Source: Phorcus lineatus
Lineage: Eukaryota; Mollusca; Gastropoda; Trochida; Trochidae
Length of the DNA stretch: 64,000 nt
NCBI GenBank assembly: GCA_921293015.1
Contig: OV121081.1
Location: 68,093,022 to 68,157,021, forward strand
Reading direction: 5' to 3'
In this document: one piece after another, positions 51,710 through 64,000 of the stretch
Numbering within the stretch: position 1 is the first letter of the stretch
Layout of the letters: each line of letters begins with the position of its first letter
The notes under the pieces: generated by a model
Seen by the model: the letters and a program-made list of their open reading frames with translations, nothing else
Databases searched by the model: none
Told to the model about the DNA's origin: nothing
Position numbers and translations under genes: made by a program

Positions 51710-52053
51710 CACATTTTATGCAGTTTAAATGTGTCAACAACACAAGGAAATTGAAATTAAGCATTTTATTGCATTGCATTTTGTTTATTTTTACAGAAAA
51801 AGTTAATACATCAAAATAGACATACATTTCAACAAAAATACTTCTTTCAATATTGATACATACGGCTCATGTGCTTTTTATAAAAATATGATTCTTCGTG
51901 TCATCTCTTAAACACAGTCATGGCATCAGATCGGGGAGCAGACACAATATAAAACAATCATCGCGGAGTCTTCTCTTTTGTCAAGAGTGAACAAAAACGT
52001 ATATCCGCATACAATTTCATCACGATAAGCAAACTTTTGTGGAAACTATTTTC
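51710..52053. repeat. Direct repeat copy B (344 bp)
   Basis: Same sequence and orientation as 50663-50997. The main difference is about 9-10 extra bases (GTTTATTTT) near 51780. About 712 bp separate the copies. Confidence 0.9.
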
Positions 52054-53044
52054 TATGTTTATAGTGAATAATGTTAAAGGAATAAATCCTTATCAAGTAT
52101 ATATATAAGCGGTTTTTGCCCTAGCGTTTTATCGTAACGACTAGACGTGTTTACCATCAGTTCTGAAATCAGGGTAGGGTGCCAGACTTAACGTTGTTAA
52201 ATGAAAATGTAGGAAGAGAATGTCCATATGAGATGATGCTAGAATCTACAGCCTCTGTGACTTATCAATGTCCCTTTGGACTTGCTAGGATGTCAGGATG
52301 ACTTTCTGGGTTAAGTTTGATACACGGGTCTGTAAGCTACACTATGAACCATGTGTAGGACGGATGGTCAGCTTTACACAGGTACTGCTGTGTTAGCATC
52401 GAGCATACAAAATACTGGATAAACATGAGTAGTTTACCAGGTTAAGCGTATCACACATTGACTTAATTCGAACATGGAAGGGTTTTGTTTGCATTGTTAT
52501 GCTATAACAATATACTGGATCAGATCTTGAGAAGTGAGGGATATATGTATGCAGAAACAAAAAGTTTGCAGAAACAACTTTTTGTTTCTGTGAATACGTC
52601 GTTTCGACATAAATTCTAATGTCTTTACGTAGAAGTTGCTTCTTGCTAATTGTCCCCATTCGTTATCACATCATTTATATAATGCCAATCAAATAGAACA
52701 AGGTAAATTGAGAATCAAAATTGTAATCAAATATGAAAAATAAAATGAAAAACTCCACTTTTTCGTTTAACGTAGAACACATTTTGGTTGAAATGCTTAG
52801 GTTTTCTAGCAAGACATTACCTATATACAAGTGTGGACATAGGTATATATACATGGAAGTATCATATACAGGAAAATAACTTTATAATTCTCTTATGAAC
52901 TGACATATTTAGAATAAACCTGTAAAAACTGTACAAAAAATATTGTACAAATTCATCAAAAATAATATAACAATAAACTGCAGGGCTATATGAGAAACTT
53001 TTCACTCCTTGCATAAAGGAAAATATTTCAGGCTAATCGCATAC
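52054..53044. other. 3' flank of the ankyrin gene
   Basis: AT-rich, no gene recognised. On the minus strand it should include the 3' untranslated region of the ankyrin-repeat gene. Confidence 0.45.
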
Positions 53045-56000
53045 TTAATTTATTTCGGATCTGAGGTGGTGAACTATGAGTTCTAATCCAACGTAATCAA
53101 GTTTATAGCAAAGCGAAAAGTGATTCTGTGGTCTCATGCACCATGCAATAACGTGGTCTAGTAGACAAGACAGTGACGTTCTCAGTTTAATCTCATGAGG
53201 GAGTTCCGGTGCCAGTTCACTGAAGGACGCCATAGTGTCTTGGTGTGAATGCGTGTCAGTCAGTTTTAGCGGTTGCCTGTTCTGTAGTTCTGTAGTGAAC
53301 CAAGAGACACCCGCGAAAACACAAGCAGTTGTATAAGTCCATCGAAAGGCCTACCTTTGCAAAACAAAAGAAATCTACGACAACACTTAAATTCGTGGGC
53401 AGACTTCAGATTCTGTCCAAGTTCACCAATAGAAGTCTTAAAATCACACCATTGCTTGTATCAGTGCACCGATCTACTGGAAACATACCAGTAGCTGAAC
53501 AAGTGCGCAATTTAGCTGGATTTCCATTGGTACGCATTCGTGCGCTTTGCGTGTAACTTGATACGGGATACATGATGCCTGGTTCTTAATGTCGTTTTCC
53601 ATGAGTGCGGTAGAATTGAGTGGTCAATGAAATGGTGATACACATTTCTACCTTATATGGAAAACCACGTGATCGGTAGATTGGAAAAGCTTGGGGACTC
53701 TCTGCTATTGATCTCCGATTCAGGAATAAACTTCTACTATTTTCGTGCAAAGTGTTAAAGACGCATCACGTATTGCGAATCACGACCTGATCACTATTTA
53801 AACGTGGAATCCCTTCCCTAGACGTCCTCGGAACATAACATTGGCTGTACCAGAAAACCAATGGACTTAAAAACACAACTTCTGGTAGAGAAAATATATG
53901 TATTCGTTTGTGGTTCCTCAAAGTCGCTTGGAGATGTATCTGTAGGGCGGCGGGACACTGACCGTCACCAGGGGTGCCTGTAAAGCGTGAGATAAGTCAA
54001 TTTTCATAAATTAGATACGTAAATGGTGTCAGTGAATAATTGAAGTTTGATGAACTTATGCTTGAGGGTATTATTATTTTTGTTTCATTATTCACAATCA
54101 ATATTAAAATGGATGTAGGCCTAAATCTATTATAAAATGAAAACATGACTTCGGTGAAACAGAGCACAGGTCATTGTCTTATTTGCCATTAGACACTTTC
54201 TTCAACATTTAAGGCTTCACAGATTAATCAAACGTACCAGTCCCCCGTTCCTCATGTCGTCTATAGCACGCACCACTGATGTACACTGCTTCTCTATAGC
54301 GCGGTCCCGCAGTGACGTCATCGAGTGATTACATTCCATCATGGCGCACATTGGGTCGTTAGGGTTGCACTGCATAAACTGGGAGAGAGAACACATATCA
54401 GTTAAACACGAAACTATAAGGTTCTAGCAAAATATTCACGAAAATATAATATTCATTTAAACAACAAACAATCTAATGAAACCAAATCTCCCAAGAGAAA
54501 TTAAGACACCATTGTGACATCAAAACTCTTAATACGTACAACATCATACGTGCCGTGGTGTTACTCTAGTTTGATTACACAGCAGTAGGCTATACCACAA
54601 GGTACGTATGCTTATGAGTTACTTGTTCGACTAGTGAACTTTTAAAAATAAATATCACGTATAAAGTAAGGGGTTGAAATATTTACCACCCACCTGTTTA
54701 TATATATCGCACTCGAAGCCATTGCGCAGGAGATAAATGGCAATATCCTCCCGTCTCTGATCAACGCAGTCGAAAATCATGTTGTTGTAACGTGTGACGT
54801 CACCGTGCTCGCGTAGACCGAGCACTAGCCTCTCCACGGTCGCCATGTCACCCTTCTGTAGACCAGAAATATTGAGCACTTACAGAGAAATTGTACTGGA
54901 CATCGACTTAAGTTGTGATATCTGCCAGTCATTGATGGTTTACATCTTAAGTAATGCCTCGGACAGGATTTTGACGAGGATGTGAACGTAAACATCTGTC
55001 ATTTGTCCATCTAATGTCATCATTATTTTTCTTACAATAATGCAGCAATGGTAAACATTCGTACACTGAGTGAAACATAATGGCTTTCTAAATGAAGCAA
55101 ATTGTTCCCTGAGATAAGGTTAAATAAGGACTGTAATAGGAGTTGATTGACAACGTTTCGAATGTCATCTCGATCTAGTCATTATCAGTTTTATTTGATT
55201 CATACTGATTTGATTCATAAGAGACTCGTTTTATCCTTTACAGTATAAAGCTTGTGAATATTCTTGAGATGTCCATTGATGAGGAGCGAAATAGCAACGA
55301 TCGAAAGAAGATGTAATGGTGAAGGTAAAGCAAGTCTAGACCAGGAATAGGTGTTTTTCAAATGTCTGCTTACCACTATGGCAGCTCGAAGAGTCTTCTC
55401 GAAGTTATTTTCGTAAATGTAGATCTCCATGTCTAAGTCCCGCAACTCTTTCTGAAGGTTAGAGAACTCCTGCTTGCTGCAGCTCTTCCGGCTATACTGG
55501 AATGGCTTCCGGCCTCGCTACAGGGAAACACGCAGTGATTTCATAATGGCATTATCAACCTCGACCAATGTGATGGCGATATTTTTAGCAGACTGTCAAG
55601 CCCTGATTTAGGGTTTTGCAGGGAGCATTAGGCTCGAATCAATAGAATAACAACAATATGCTAATGTTGCGAAAATATCATCATTAACATTATCAGGTTA
55701 TGAGCTTGCTTTACATCAGACATGCCAATATGATCTGTCAATGTCAAACTTCCCTACGATGCGCACACAATGAAATATATGTTTTCCCCTCACGTTGACA
55801 GATACATACCACGTCAGTAGCATCGGTACTGGCGCCCTGCCTCTCCAGCACGTCAATCACTTCCGGGTCATCCATGAACAGGTAGGCGTAATGGAGTGGA
55901 GCTCTGTTCAGCTGCAAAACATGTGAAATTATTGCGTGAAAAGGATAAAACAGGTGGCTGATGGTGGAATCTATTCCCATTTCCAAGCAATTTTATCAAT

Positions 56001-59000
56001 AAAACGCGATATTTAGACAGTGATTAAACAATTTTTTTAAAGTTATAACTATTATAATGATAAAAAGATACATGGAGACTTTTATATCATTTTTCAACGG
56101 ACTTGATTCTACGTGACCAGTATAGATATGAGATAATGCCCTTCCTTGGAAGAAACATGCTTCACTGCAATGTCTCTAAACACAATCCTCTGACCATACT
56201 CTTTTTCAATGCAATGCCTCTTCATACGAGATCTTTTTGTGAAAAACTATTCAAAGAATCCTAACTCACGTTGTCGGCGGTGTTGACGGTGAAGCCGAAT
56301 TCCCCAGCCAGTAACAAGACAGCTTCCTTCTGTCCACGAAGCAGCGCGCGCAGCAGGGGTGTCCGCCCACTCTTGTCTCGTGCATTGGCGTACTTCTGGC
56401 AAGAGAGAAGCTTCCTCAGATCATCCAGGGCGTCGTGCTCGACCGCCGTGAACACCCGTCGAACGTAGGTCTGGAAAGGAAGAGTGTTGGATAAACGATG
56501 TTTGAAGCACGAAATGGCGCTTCTCAGATTATCTGGGTTGTTTTGCCTCATTACATGGGTAACCGATGAATATTTATCTTAATTACTGAATTTATCAACG
56601 CCTGAAACTGATGCCACCTGGCAGAAAAGGGAAGTAAATCAAACCCTTACTGTAATCTTGGAAAAAAGTTATAAAACCTCGACACAGATATACACATCAC
56701 AATCACTCGGCTTTGGTCAAAAGGATGAAGGCTTGATGTCAATATAGTATCTCATAAGGGGGACGGGGCTGCAGTTAGAGAAGCTTCCCTCTCATGGCAT
56801 TAATTCGCAGTTAGGTTTCAATCACTTGCTGCAGCACCCTCTTCGACGAAATTTTTTATTCCTCTTTAATATTTCATTGGGCTATCGAGCTCCGTTGAAA
56901 TAGCCTTGAAAGCAAGCACAGGCAGGTTGGAGAAAGACTGCAAGGCTTGATCCAGCCAGTCAACAGGGCTGGCGCAAGTTACGCTTTGTGGGGGATGTTG
57001 TAGAGCTATTACAACTTCATTTCATTTAACGCAAGCGATATACTAGGAAGGGATGTTCCAACATATTTCAATGTATTTAAACTATTTCTATTTCAAGATA
57101 TTGTCATTTGAAGTACCTGTATTGCATCCGCCAACTTGACTATCTCGAATATCTGTCTGGAGGAATTCTTCCTGGAAAACTCAGCTGCTGTCTTACCAGA
57201 ACTGTCTTTAATGTCTGACAGGTGATCGTAATTGTCCAGAATTAGCTTTTCAACCTGATCAAATTGTTTGTTTTTGATTATTTTGAACACGTGCTCATCT
57301 ATGAGCTTGATATACCGTTGCTGGTTTAATCTTTCTGCAAAACCTCGCGCAGTCTCGCCGTGCTTGTCACGAGACGAGATTGATACTCCAGCATTGAGCA
57401 CAGCGCGCACAATAGAGTCCGACTCCCTTCTGGCTATGATCTCGTAGAGTATCGTCTGTCCGTTCAAGTTGCGCGCGTTAAGGTCCGAACCCTGGAACAA
57501 TCTCTCGATGACTTTCTCATCCCGGGGCCGGAACTGACTAGATAGGACCTGCAAATATCAAAAGCGTCAATAGGGGATAAAACATTCCAAAGAGTATAGG
57601 CATTCTCTCCCAAAAGAGGTAGCTCCGTCATAAATTCCTTTGCAACCTCTGTCGTAATACGAAGGTTTCCCGGGCACGAAATGTAGAACGCTGATTAGAT
57701 GCAATAAAAGTGAGTTGTGCAATCAGCGACGCCGTTTCAAAAGTTATGATTCAAATCAAAAGTTATTTCCGGAAGCTTTACAAAAGCTAATCATTATCGG
57801 AATATGCACCTTGCAATTTGAGTCATCTTACAGAACACATACGCATCATTTTGCGACTGCATCATATTGCATAAGCCTATGTGACTACAAATATGTTATC
57901 CATGTATCGATGTTTTCATTGGCTGAAATATTGCCAGGTAATTTAAGTTGCAATATATCGCCGGTAGGGTTAATTGCATGAAACCCGAGAAACCTTCGTA
58001 TTAAGACAGAGGTTGTATAGGAATTAATGACGGAGCTTCTTCTGTTGGGTGAAAATGAGTACAGGAGGACACTTAAAAGCTTGCATGACTTTCAAAGCTA
58101 TTTAGACCTGCATTTATTAGCAAACACGAGCTTCAATATTACCGAAGCCTGCACTTGATATCAAGGGTCTTCCCCACAAGTATTTGTCGTTTTTCATTTC
58201 TCTTGCTTTAACATAGACTCTTGAAACCATTAATCCACTGGGTTCAATTAAAAATCATGAAAGATTCTGTGTTTCCAACTCACGTGGAAGAAAAGCGGTT
58301 TGGCAGTTGCAGGGTTAGATTGTTCACTCCATAACATGGCTGTGTCGGGCTTCAGCTCCATTATCATCTCCATGGCGTCTAGGCTGTTAGTTTCCCACGT
58401 CGCCGCTAGAAGGGGCTGAGGGGATTCTGGGTAATCGGGGTGGTTCCGCTGGTAAGCATGGTCACGCGTGTTGACGTCGTGGTTCGTTAAAATACCTTTG
58501 GAAATGGTATGTGATGACCCGTCATGAATAATGTCAAAATCCAACCCCTTAAATATCTGAATTCGACATTGATACATCTACATGGATACGGTAATCAACG
58601 AGATTTATCAGGGCTGCTGCCACGCTGACCTTCCGTCCATAACCTGATCCCACCATACCACTATTACAATACTTGCAATTTTTATGGAATACTTTCATAC
58701 AGATATAATACTAACTGTGAGTCGCTTATCGCGAATCATGTGGACCAGCTCTTTAAATGCCACATCCTAATATTTGTACCTATCCTGTTTGTGCCGCATT
58801 TTGCAGCTATACTCACCCTGTTTGTGCCACATCCTGACGATGAAGCCGAGGCCCCCGACGAAGGCCAGAGCGAGCTCGATGGTGTTCTCGTGCTTGTCAA
58901 ACATCTGAATTAGGTCCGCCTTCTTGACATCTCCCTCAACTAGGGTGCGCATGCTCACTACCTTTCCCCCTTTAACAGTCGTCAGACGACACCAAGCATT

Positions 59001-59439
59001 TAGCAAACGTCCCACCAACTTCCGGTCTGGGTTTGGTTCATGAAGCAAAGCCCATAGACCTGCAGAGAAGAATGTCGTACATAATGTCGCCCTTATCCAT
59101 ACGGGCTTCGATGAATGCAAACAGTGAATGGAAATGGTTAATACTGTGGCCCTAGACTTGCAGTCAAAATCAAGCCTTGCTCTGAACCGAACTTGGTCGG
59201 AAATAAATGGAAAAGCAGTCACAAACTAATTGTTGTTTTAACACCGCTCTCGTATAAAACAGTAAGTTTTGTTTAAGATTAGAATTATTGTTATCGACAT
59301 TGGACTGAACCAGGACTTACCAGGATGGTACTTATTGTACCAGTGGAGCGTGTTCTGCCATCCGTCTGGTTTCTCGTTTTGCAGTATGTCTAGCGCTGTC
59401 TGGCCCTGGTGGTTCGTTATTCGCGTGTCACAACCGCAT
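53045..59439 (-). CDS. Ankyrin-repeat protein, 10 exons, 5' end not found
   Basis: Exons: 59439-59321, 59059-58817, 58495-58284, 57548-57117, 56470-56270, 55911-55810, 55517-55374, 54855-54694, 54378-54238, 53281-53045. All joins are GT-AG and in phase, giving 663 codons plus stop. Ankyrin-type helices include TRITNHQGQTALDILQNE, LNARNLNGQTILYEIIARRE, ARDKSGRTPLLRALLRGQKE and LNRAPLHYAYLFMDDPEVID. The C-terminal exons are less regular and Cys-rich (FMQCNPNDPMCAMMECNHSM). The last exon ends in HHLRSEIN. No membrane segment or enzymatic domain is visible. The first exon found begins with one base of a split codon, so upstream exons must exist. I could not find them before the mariner region or the window edge. 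The last exon's acceptor is the least certain. Likely a protein-interaction scaffold; function unknown. Confidence 0.8.
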
Positions 59440-61139
59440 CTACAACATAGACATGGACAACATAGAAATATTATCTACCAGGGAAAACAAACCGTAGATC
59501 TTATTTTTCAGACGCTGACCTAGGGCAACACGCACTTTGTCATGGTCCTGTGACGTCATGAACAATGCTATGGCGCTACGGTTCCTCACTGACATCCTCT
59601 TCTAACTTTGGAGATTGCTGATTGTGGCGAAATGTAATTATTTGAAATGATTTCAATAAATAGCAGAGGAAAATTTATTAAAACCGCTTAATTAAAAAAA
59701 TAATTGCAAGAGCAAGATAAAAACGGCACGAAGGCAGTGAAACGTTAGTGGAAGATTGAATTGAAAGATTGAAGGATGATTATTCATAAATGTGGGTGGA
59801 GATCTTTGCGAAACCAACACTTGAGGGTAAAAACTGTTCTTTATTTCTTCAGTGTCACATCAGTTATACATGATATGTGTCACATACTGACATTGTGTAT
59901 TGGAGAGGCATTGTTTCATTTCTTTGTTTTCAAGTGTATACTGTGGAGTATTGTAGAAGGCTAATTGTCTATGCTAGTCAAGGGATTAAAGGGACCTTTG
60001 GTTAATTATCTGACGTAGAAAGTTCAGTTAAGTCTTAATGAATCTCTACGTTACCGTTTATACCAAAATCAATTTCAATTCTCATTATTTAAAAGTCTGT
60101 TTTGATTCCTGGAAAGGTTACCTTGAAAGCATAACACAAGTGCATAGCTTTTGTAAACCAGAGAATTGTCATGCATGGCAGCTCATTCAAACGGCTTTAC
60201 AAAACATGCACACAACATAATAAATTCAATCTAAGTTTTGCAAACATTTTGTGCAGTTCTGAGTTGATTCAATAGAGTCACAATTTTAATTTACTTGGCT
60301 GCTTACGTCTAACGTAACAAGAAAATTACAGACAATGTACAGAAATAGGTGTATATAGTTGAAATCTACCCAAATCTGTCACGCTTGGATGATCGTACTT
60401 CAAGACGAATCCCTCACTTGCAGCAGCGAGGCGGAATAACCAGCCCCCGTTTCCTATCGGAGTGGTAGGGAGTCTAGTAGTCTCCGTACTGGGAGTCCTG
60501 TTCTCAGTCTATACCCAACAGAATCTTCTCATTCCAACTCTACTGTAGTGTAACAAAAGTTAGCCCATTATACTTACATCAACAAAGACCCCATTATAAG
60601 TCCCGCATCAATAGGATTAAGTGTTAATTTCCAGGTATAGAGTTCTCTCGAAGGTCAGAAATAATTCGCCCTCCAGTCAACTCGCTGCTGACAAACATGC
60701 ATATTCAACATGGTCGAACTGCCTCAAATACCACTCATAACTCCCGTAAAAATTTTCATTGTAAACAACACTTTAAATGAGTATAATTAAAGTGACATAG
60801 AATATCTTTCATACATTTTCATTTGGCTTACATACGTGCCAAAATATCATGATCCGATTTAAGTTGAAATCAACCTACTCAGATTGCACATTCAACTCAA
60901 AATGCAAAATAAAAGTCATTTTTGTTTTAATAGTTAATTGAGAAAATGCCTTGCGTTATGCTAAGAAGCCAAAATTATTCATTTCATGTACACTGAAATA
61001 TCCAACCAAGTTAAGTTTTAGATTTGTAGAGATTTGCTAGAGACGTAAATTACGTTTGACTCTACGTTTGGCTATTTGGCTCGCGCCAGTCATTATAAAA
61101 TGTCCGGTTTTGATAAAAAAAATCCAAATCAGAATTACG
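59440..61139. other. Upstream intron or flank of the ankyrin gene
   Basis: No convincing coding exon is seen. At about 61044-61110, AATTACGTTTGACTCTACG and following words resemble part of the AGAGCCACTCC MITE family, so a small fragment may lie there. Confidence 0.4.
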
Positions 61140-61585
61140 GGAGTGAAAAGTTCGAAATATGACAGAACAAACGAAAGCATCGTATTTTGCATTTTGTTTT
61201 TCAACACTGTCTCAATTGACATCAATACATTTAGACCAGCTATGTTCCAGCTTCAGTATGCTATTCTTGTAGAATTCTGCATCCTGGGTCTCAAAAAATC
61301 TCTCAATGACAGCAACCAGGCTGTCGTTGTGCACGTAAAGGGTTCTTCATATTGGGGAAGAGGAAGAAGTCCTAGTGTAGGTTGGATGTGGAAGAATTTC
61401 AAAGCCACATTCGGCAGTGATGGCAACATATGCTGTGTGGACGGTAGCATTGTCCTGAATTAGCAGCATTCCCGCCTTTTACTTCCCTCGCCGCTTGTTC
61501 TTCATTGCTGTCTTTAATTGCCTCAAATCATTAGCATAATATGCTCAGTTGATAATCTGGCCCTTCTCTTAATAATCTACCATGA
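61140..61585 (-). mobile_element. Mariner transposase, C-terminal part (decayed)
   Basis: The minus strand reads, with frame breaks: MVDY at the insertion edge, then ANDLRQLKTAMKNKRRGK, LLIQDNATVHTAYVAITAEC, GFEILPHPTY, and near the end EFYKNSILKLEHSWSKCIDV. These match the mariner order, with the second catalytic Asp in QDNATVH. The third-Asp region is not intact. It joins the piece at 63665-64000 once the intervening element is removed. Confidence 0.8.
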
Positions 61586-63664
61586 CATTGGCGTAGGAAC
61601 GATTTGAAGGGTGGGGGGGCCCAAAAACTTTTTTTTGTGAGGGGGGGTGAGTCCTCAAAAGATATAGACTGAGGTTCACATGGACTCCAAAGGGGGGGGG
61701 GGGCTTAAATTTACTGAGTGGGTTTTTTATAGGGGGGAGGGTGCGGGCGGAGGATGCATTCATTCTATCCGTGTGTGAGTCATAGAAATAACGCATTTTG
61801 AAGCTTTTGTTTTAAAGCCTAATTGTTGAATCATAGTTTGTATTCAGTAAACGGGTTTTAAGCACTTAGCTTCAAGTAATCATACAAAACATAAACATTC
61901 ATCACATTGTATCTCGTAACATATCAGACAATGGCCTTTTAAAAAGCTTTCTTTACGTAACATTAGGTTGCAGCTTAATCACAAAGTGCATCCATCTTAA
62001 GAATAATATTTCTCATGTTTTAATGAATAATGCTTAGCTGTCAATGGAACATATATTGTCATCTATTCTAAGTTACAACATTTACAATGAACACTTAAAT
62101 CTTTTTAAATGTTTCTCACAGAGCTAGAAATTCCGTTATTGTCATTCTAAAATCCAGCAAAAAACTAATCCAATCGTCACTGCATATCAGAGTTCGACTT
62201 TAATCAAAGGTCCCAAAGAACCAGTGATCAGTGCATCCCAGCTAACATGTGATGCCTTAAAGTTACATAACCACAAACATATTTCTCTGTTTTCTGTGGA
62301 ATATATGAATGTCTGATTACAACATTGTATAGTGCGCCAAAGGTCGCTACTCAAATATGTTCAGTTTGGTAATGAAAGCCGTTTTTGAATGCCACTTTTG
62401 ATGGGCCGGTTAGATGTACCTGGCCAAAAAACAGTGAATGCCAGTGATGTCATAAACAGAATCATTGCCTCGTGATCTATACATCTATCGTAACAATATC
62501 ACATGAAAAAAACAATAATCAACGATTTTATGAGAATTAGATAAATCATTTGACGATGTAACACTATTAAGCGTTTGGTGTAAGAAAGATATCCACATCA
62601 GTGGTATTTAAACAATTATTTAAGGCGGTATTTAAGTTGAAATAATGATGCACACTTCCGTACAGTCACTTGATTACGTCACAGCTGCGTGAAGTTTATG
62701 GCCCCTAGCTCAGGTGGGTTTTTCACAGCCGATAAATTTGTTGTCTAAAATAAAGGCTAATTAAAGTTGTTTATTGGACACATTTAAAAAATCAAGCCCA
62801 GTTCTTATTTTGTTGAAAAATCTTTGAATGAAAATTGAAAAGTGACAAAGTCGAGGTTAGGGGTTGTATAATGAGTTTCTCTTGGAGGTTGTTATAAGCT
62901 TTTATTCTCTGTAGGTCCACCATTTTGAAATGTTAACTGAAAAAGACATTACACGTTTATTTATATTCAGCAATGGACAATTCATAAAAAAACAAGTTAA
63001 AGATCAATAGCTCCAGAACGCTTTGAATGTCTTTGTTAAATACCAAAAATAGACTTATAAAGCCAAACACATTTTAATAAGTGTTAAATTAGCATTAGAT
63101 GGTCGTAGTGTTTCAATTTTTGGAACGCCTTATTTCTCGCCCCGGTATGCACACTAGGTTCAAATTACCAGTTGCACACAGATAGTAATTCTAAAGTATC
63201 ACAAGCGCGGATATACTGAATAAATAATAATTTGATTGATAATCTTAGTTATGTATCCGTTATAGGGAACCATGGAATAATAGTAACTTAAAATAATTTC
63301 GTACCGCTCTAAAGTTCCAAATTTAGAATGAGCTAATTCCTACTTCCGGTTTGAACATGCAAATGAAAGTCATTGTAGCCTAATTAACCTTGGTTTCTCT
63401 ATTTGGATGATGAATAGACATACTTGTTCATACACAAGCCTTTGCTTAATTCTATAATTTACTTTCATTTTCTGTCATTATTATGCTTACTTTTGAAATG
63501 GCATGCCACTGTCATCTGTTTGGTTACCCCTGAAATTGGGTTTAGAAGATATTCTTTCTCTATAAAATCGTGTCAAAAGTAGGGGGGCCGTGCCCCCCCC
63601 CACTTTTTTAGATGGAGGGGCACGGCCCCCCCCCCCCGGGCCCCCCCTGTTCCTACGCCTATGT
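61586..63664 (+). mobile_element. 2.08-kb GGCGTAGGAAC element, copy 2
   Basis: Same ends and orientation as 32866-35105: CATTGGCGTAGGAAC on the left and GTTCCTACGCCTATGT on the right. CATGA duplications flank it (61581-61585, 63665-63669). It is about 160 bp shorter than copy 1, with scattered deletions. Near the right end GGGGGGCCGTGCCCCCC and its complement can form a strong hairpin. It interrupts a mariner transposase. Confidence 0.85.
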
Positions 63665-64000
63665 CATGATGATATCCTTGCTATCCCAAAGAACCGAGGC
63701 CATCACCTTCCCAGCAGATGGAGCTTGCTTGAACTTTTTTTGGGGTTTGGAATTGGCATGCTTTAACTGTTTGCTTTGGTTTTTGGTTCCAGGGTCAAAG
63801 AGATGTACCGACATATCCTCCTGGGTCACTAATCGTTTATGAAAATTATTCCTCTCTCCCCTGAATCGAGCCAAATTTCCCTTGAAATGTCCAGGCGTTT
63901 CTGTTTCTGATCGCCAGTTAACATTCTTGGCACCCATCTTTCATTGAGCTTGCATCTGTCAGTATTGTGTACATCGACACAAAATTCATGCCTACTGTCT
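63665..64000 (-). mobile_element. Mariner transposase, middle part, runs to window edge
   Basis: The minus strand encodes LVTQEDMSVHLFDPGTKNQS, then LKHANSKPQKKFKQAPSAGK and VMASVLWDSKDIIM. This is the mariner block around the first catalytic Asp, and the frame then enters the inserted element. A more N-terminal part presumably lies beyond 64000. The sequence is degenerate. Confidence 0.8.

Noticed and set aside
50663-52053. Pair of LTRs
   Set aside because: The copies lack TG...CA ends and a target duplication. The 0.7 kb between them has no retroelement signals.
60410-60470. Possible upstream ankyrin exon on the minus strand
   Set aside because: A donor (CAAGTGAGG) and a short in-phase frame exist. 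The acceptor is purine-rich and the peptide (SDRKRGLVIPPRCC) is not ankyrin-like.

Overview
The window is animal nuclear DNA: AT-rich, with short exons split by GT-AG introns, long introns and many DNA transposons. The genes look like invertebrate, most likely lophotrochozoan, orthologues. A dispersed repeat at about 51039-51300 resembles one I recall as common in mollusc genomes, so a gastropod or bivalve is my best guess. No species call is possible by eye.

Layout. (1) 1186-6160, minus: mRNA decapping enzyme DCP2, nine exons, 400 aa. (2) 6615-11082: repeats, a 294-bp and a 128-bp tandem array rich in ACGTTGT, and a possible orphan promoter with a first exon at 8194-8279. (3) 11116-14640: a TTAA-flanked MITE holding a 3.0-kb long-inverted-repeat transposon. 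(4) 14989-20761, plus: neugrin (NGRN), two exons; its 4.5-kb intron carries a hAT-like element and a 1.4-kb foldback element. (5) 21255-24383: a Penelope-like tail, another long-inverted-repeat element and a 32-bp minisatellite. (6) 24871-30146, minus: PIGO, five exons, 1083 aa. (7) 30608-35941, plus: endosulfine (ENSA/ARPP19), three exons, 117 aa. It is head to head with PIGO over a 461-bp shared promoter. (8) 35942-42117: long 3' flank with an X-box-like palindrome and an intact TTAA MITE. (9) 42118-44512, minus: an unrecognised two-exon gene of 172 aa. (10) 45378-50664: one LINE fragment on the minus strand, split by a 3.8-kb insertion at TTAA. (11) 50663-52053: a direct repeat. (12) 53045-59439, minus: ten exons of an ankyrin-repeat gene whose 5' end was not found. 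(13) 61140-64000: a decayed mariner transposase split by a 2.08-kb element; a second copy of that element lies in an ENSA intron.

The host genes serve separate housekeeping roles: mRNA decay, mitochondrial 16S rRNA maturation, GPI-anchor assembly and mitotic PP2A-B55 control. Nothing suggests a shared pathway. The only regulatory link seen is the PIGO/ENSA divergent promoter. All exon joins given were checked for GT-AG borders and reading phase.

The striking part is the transposon record. There are four nested insertions with readable target duplications (TTAA, 6 bp and 5 bp), and three long-inverted-repeat elements within 11 kb around NGRN. One of these carries an open frame in both of its arms.
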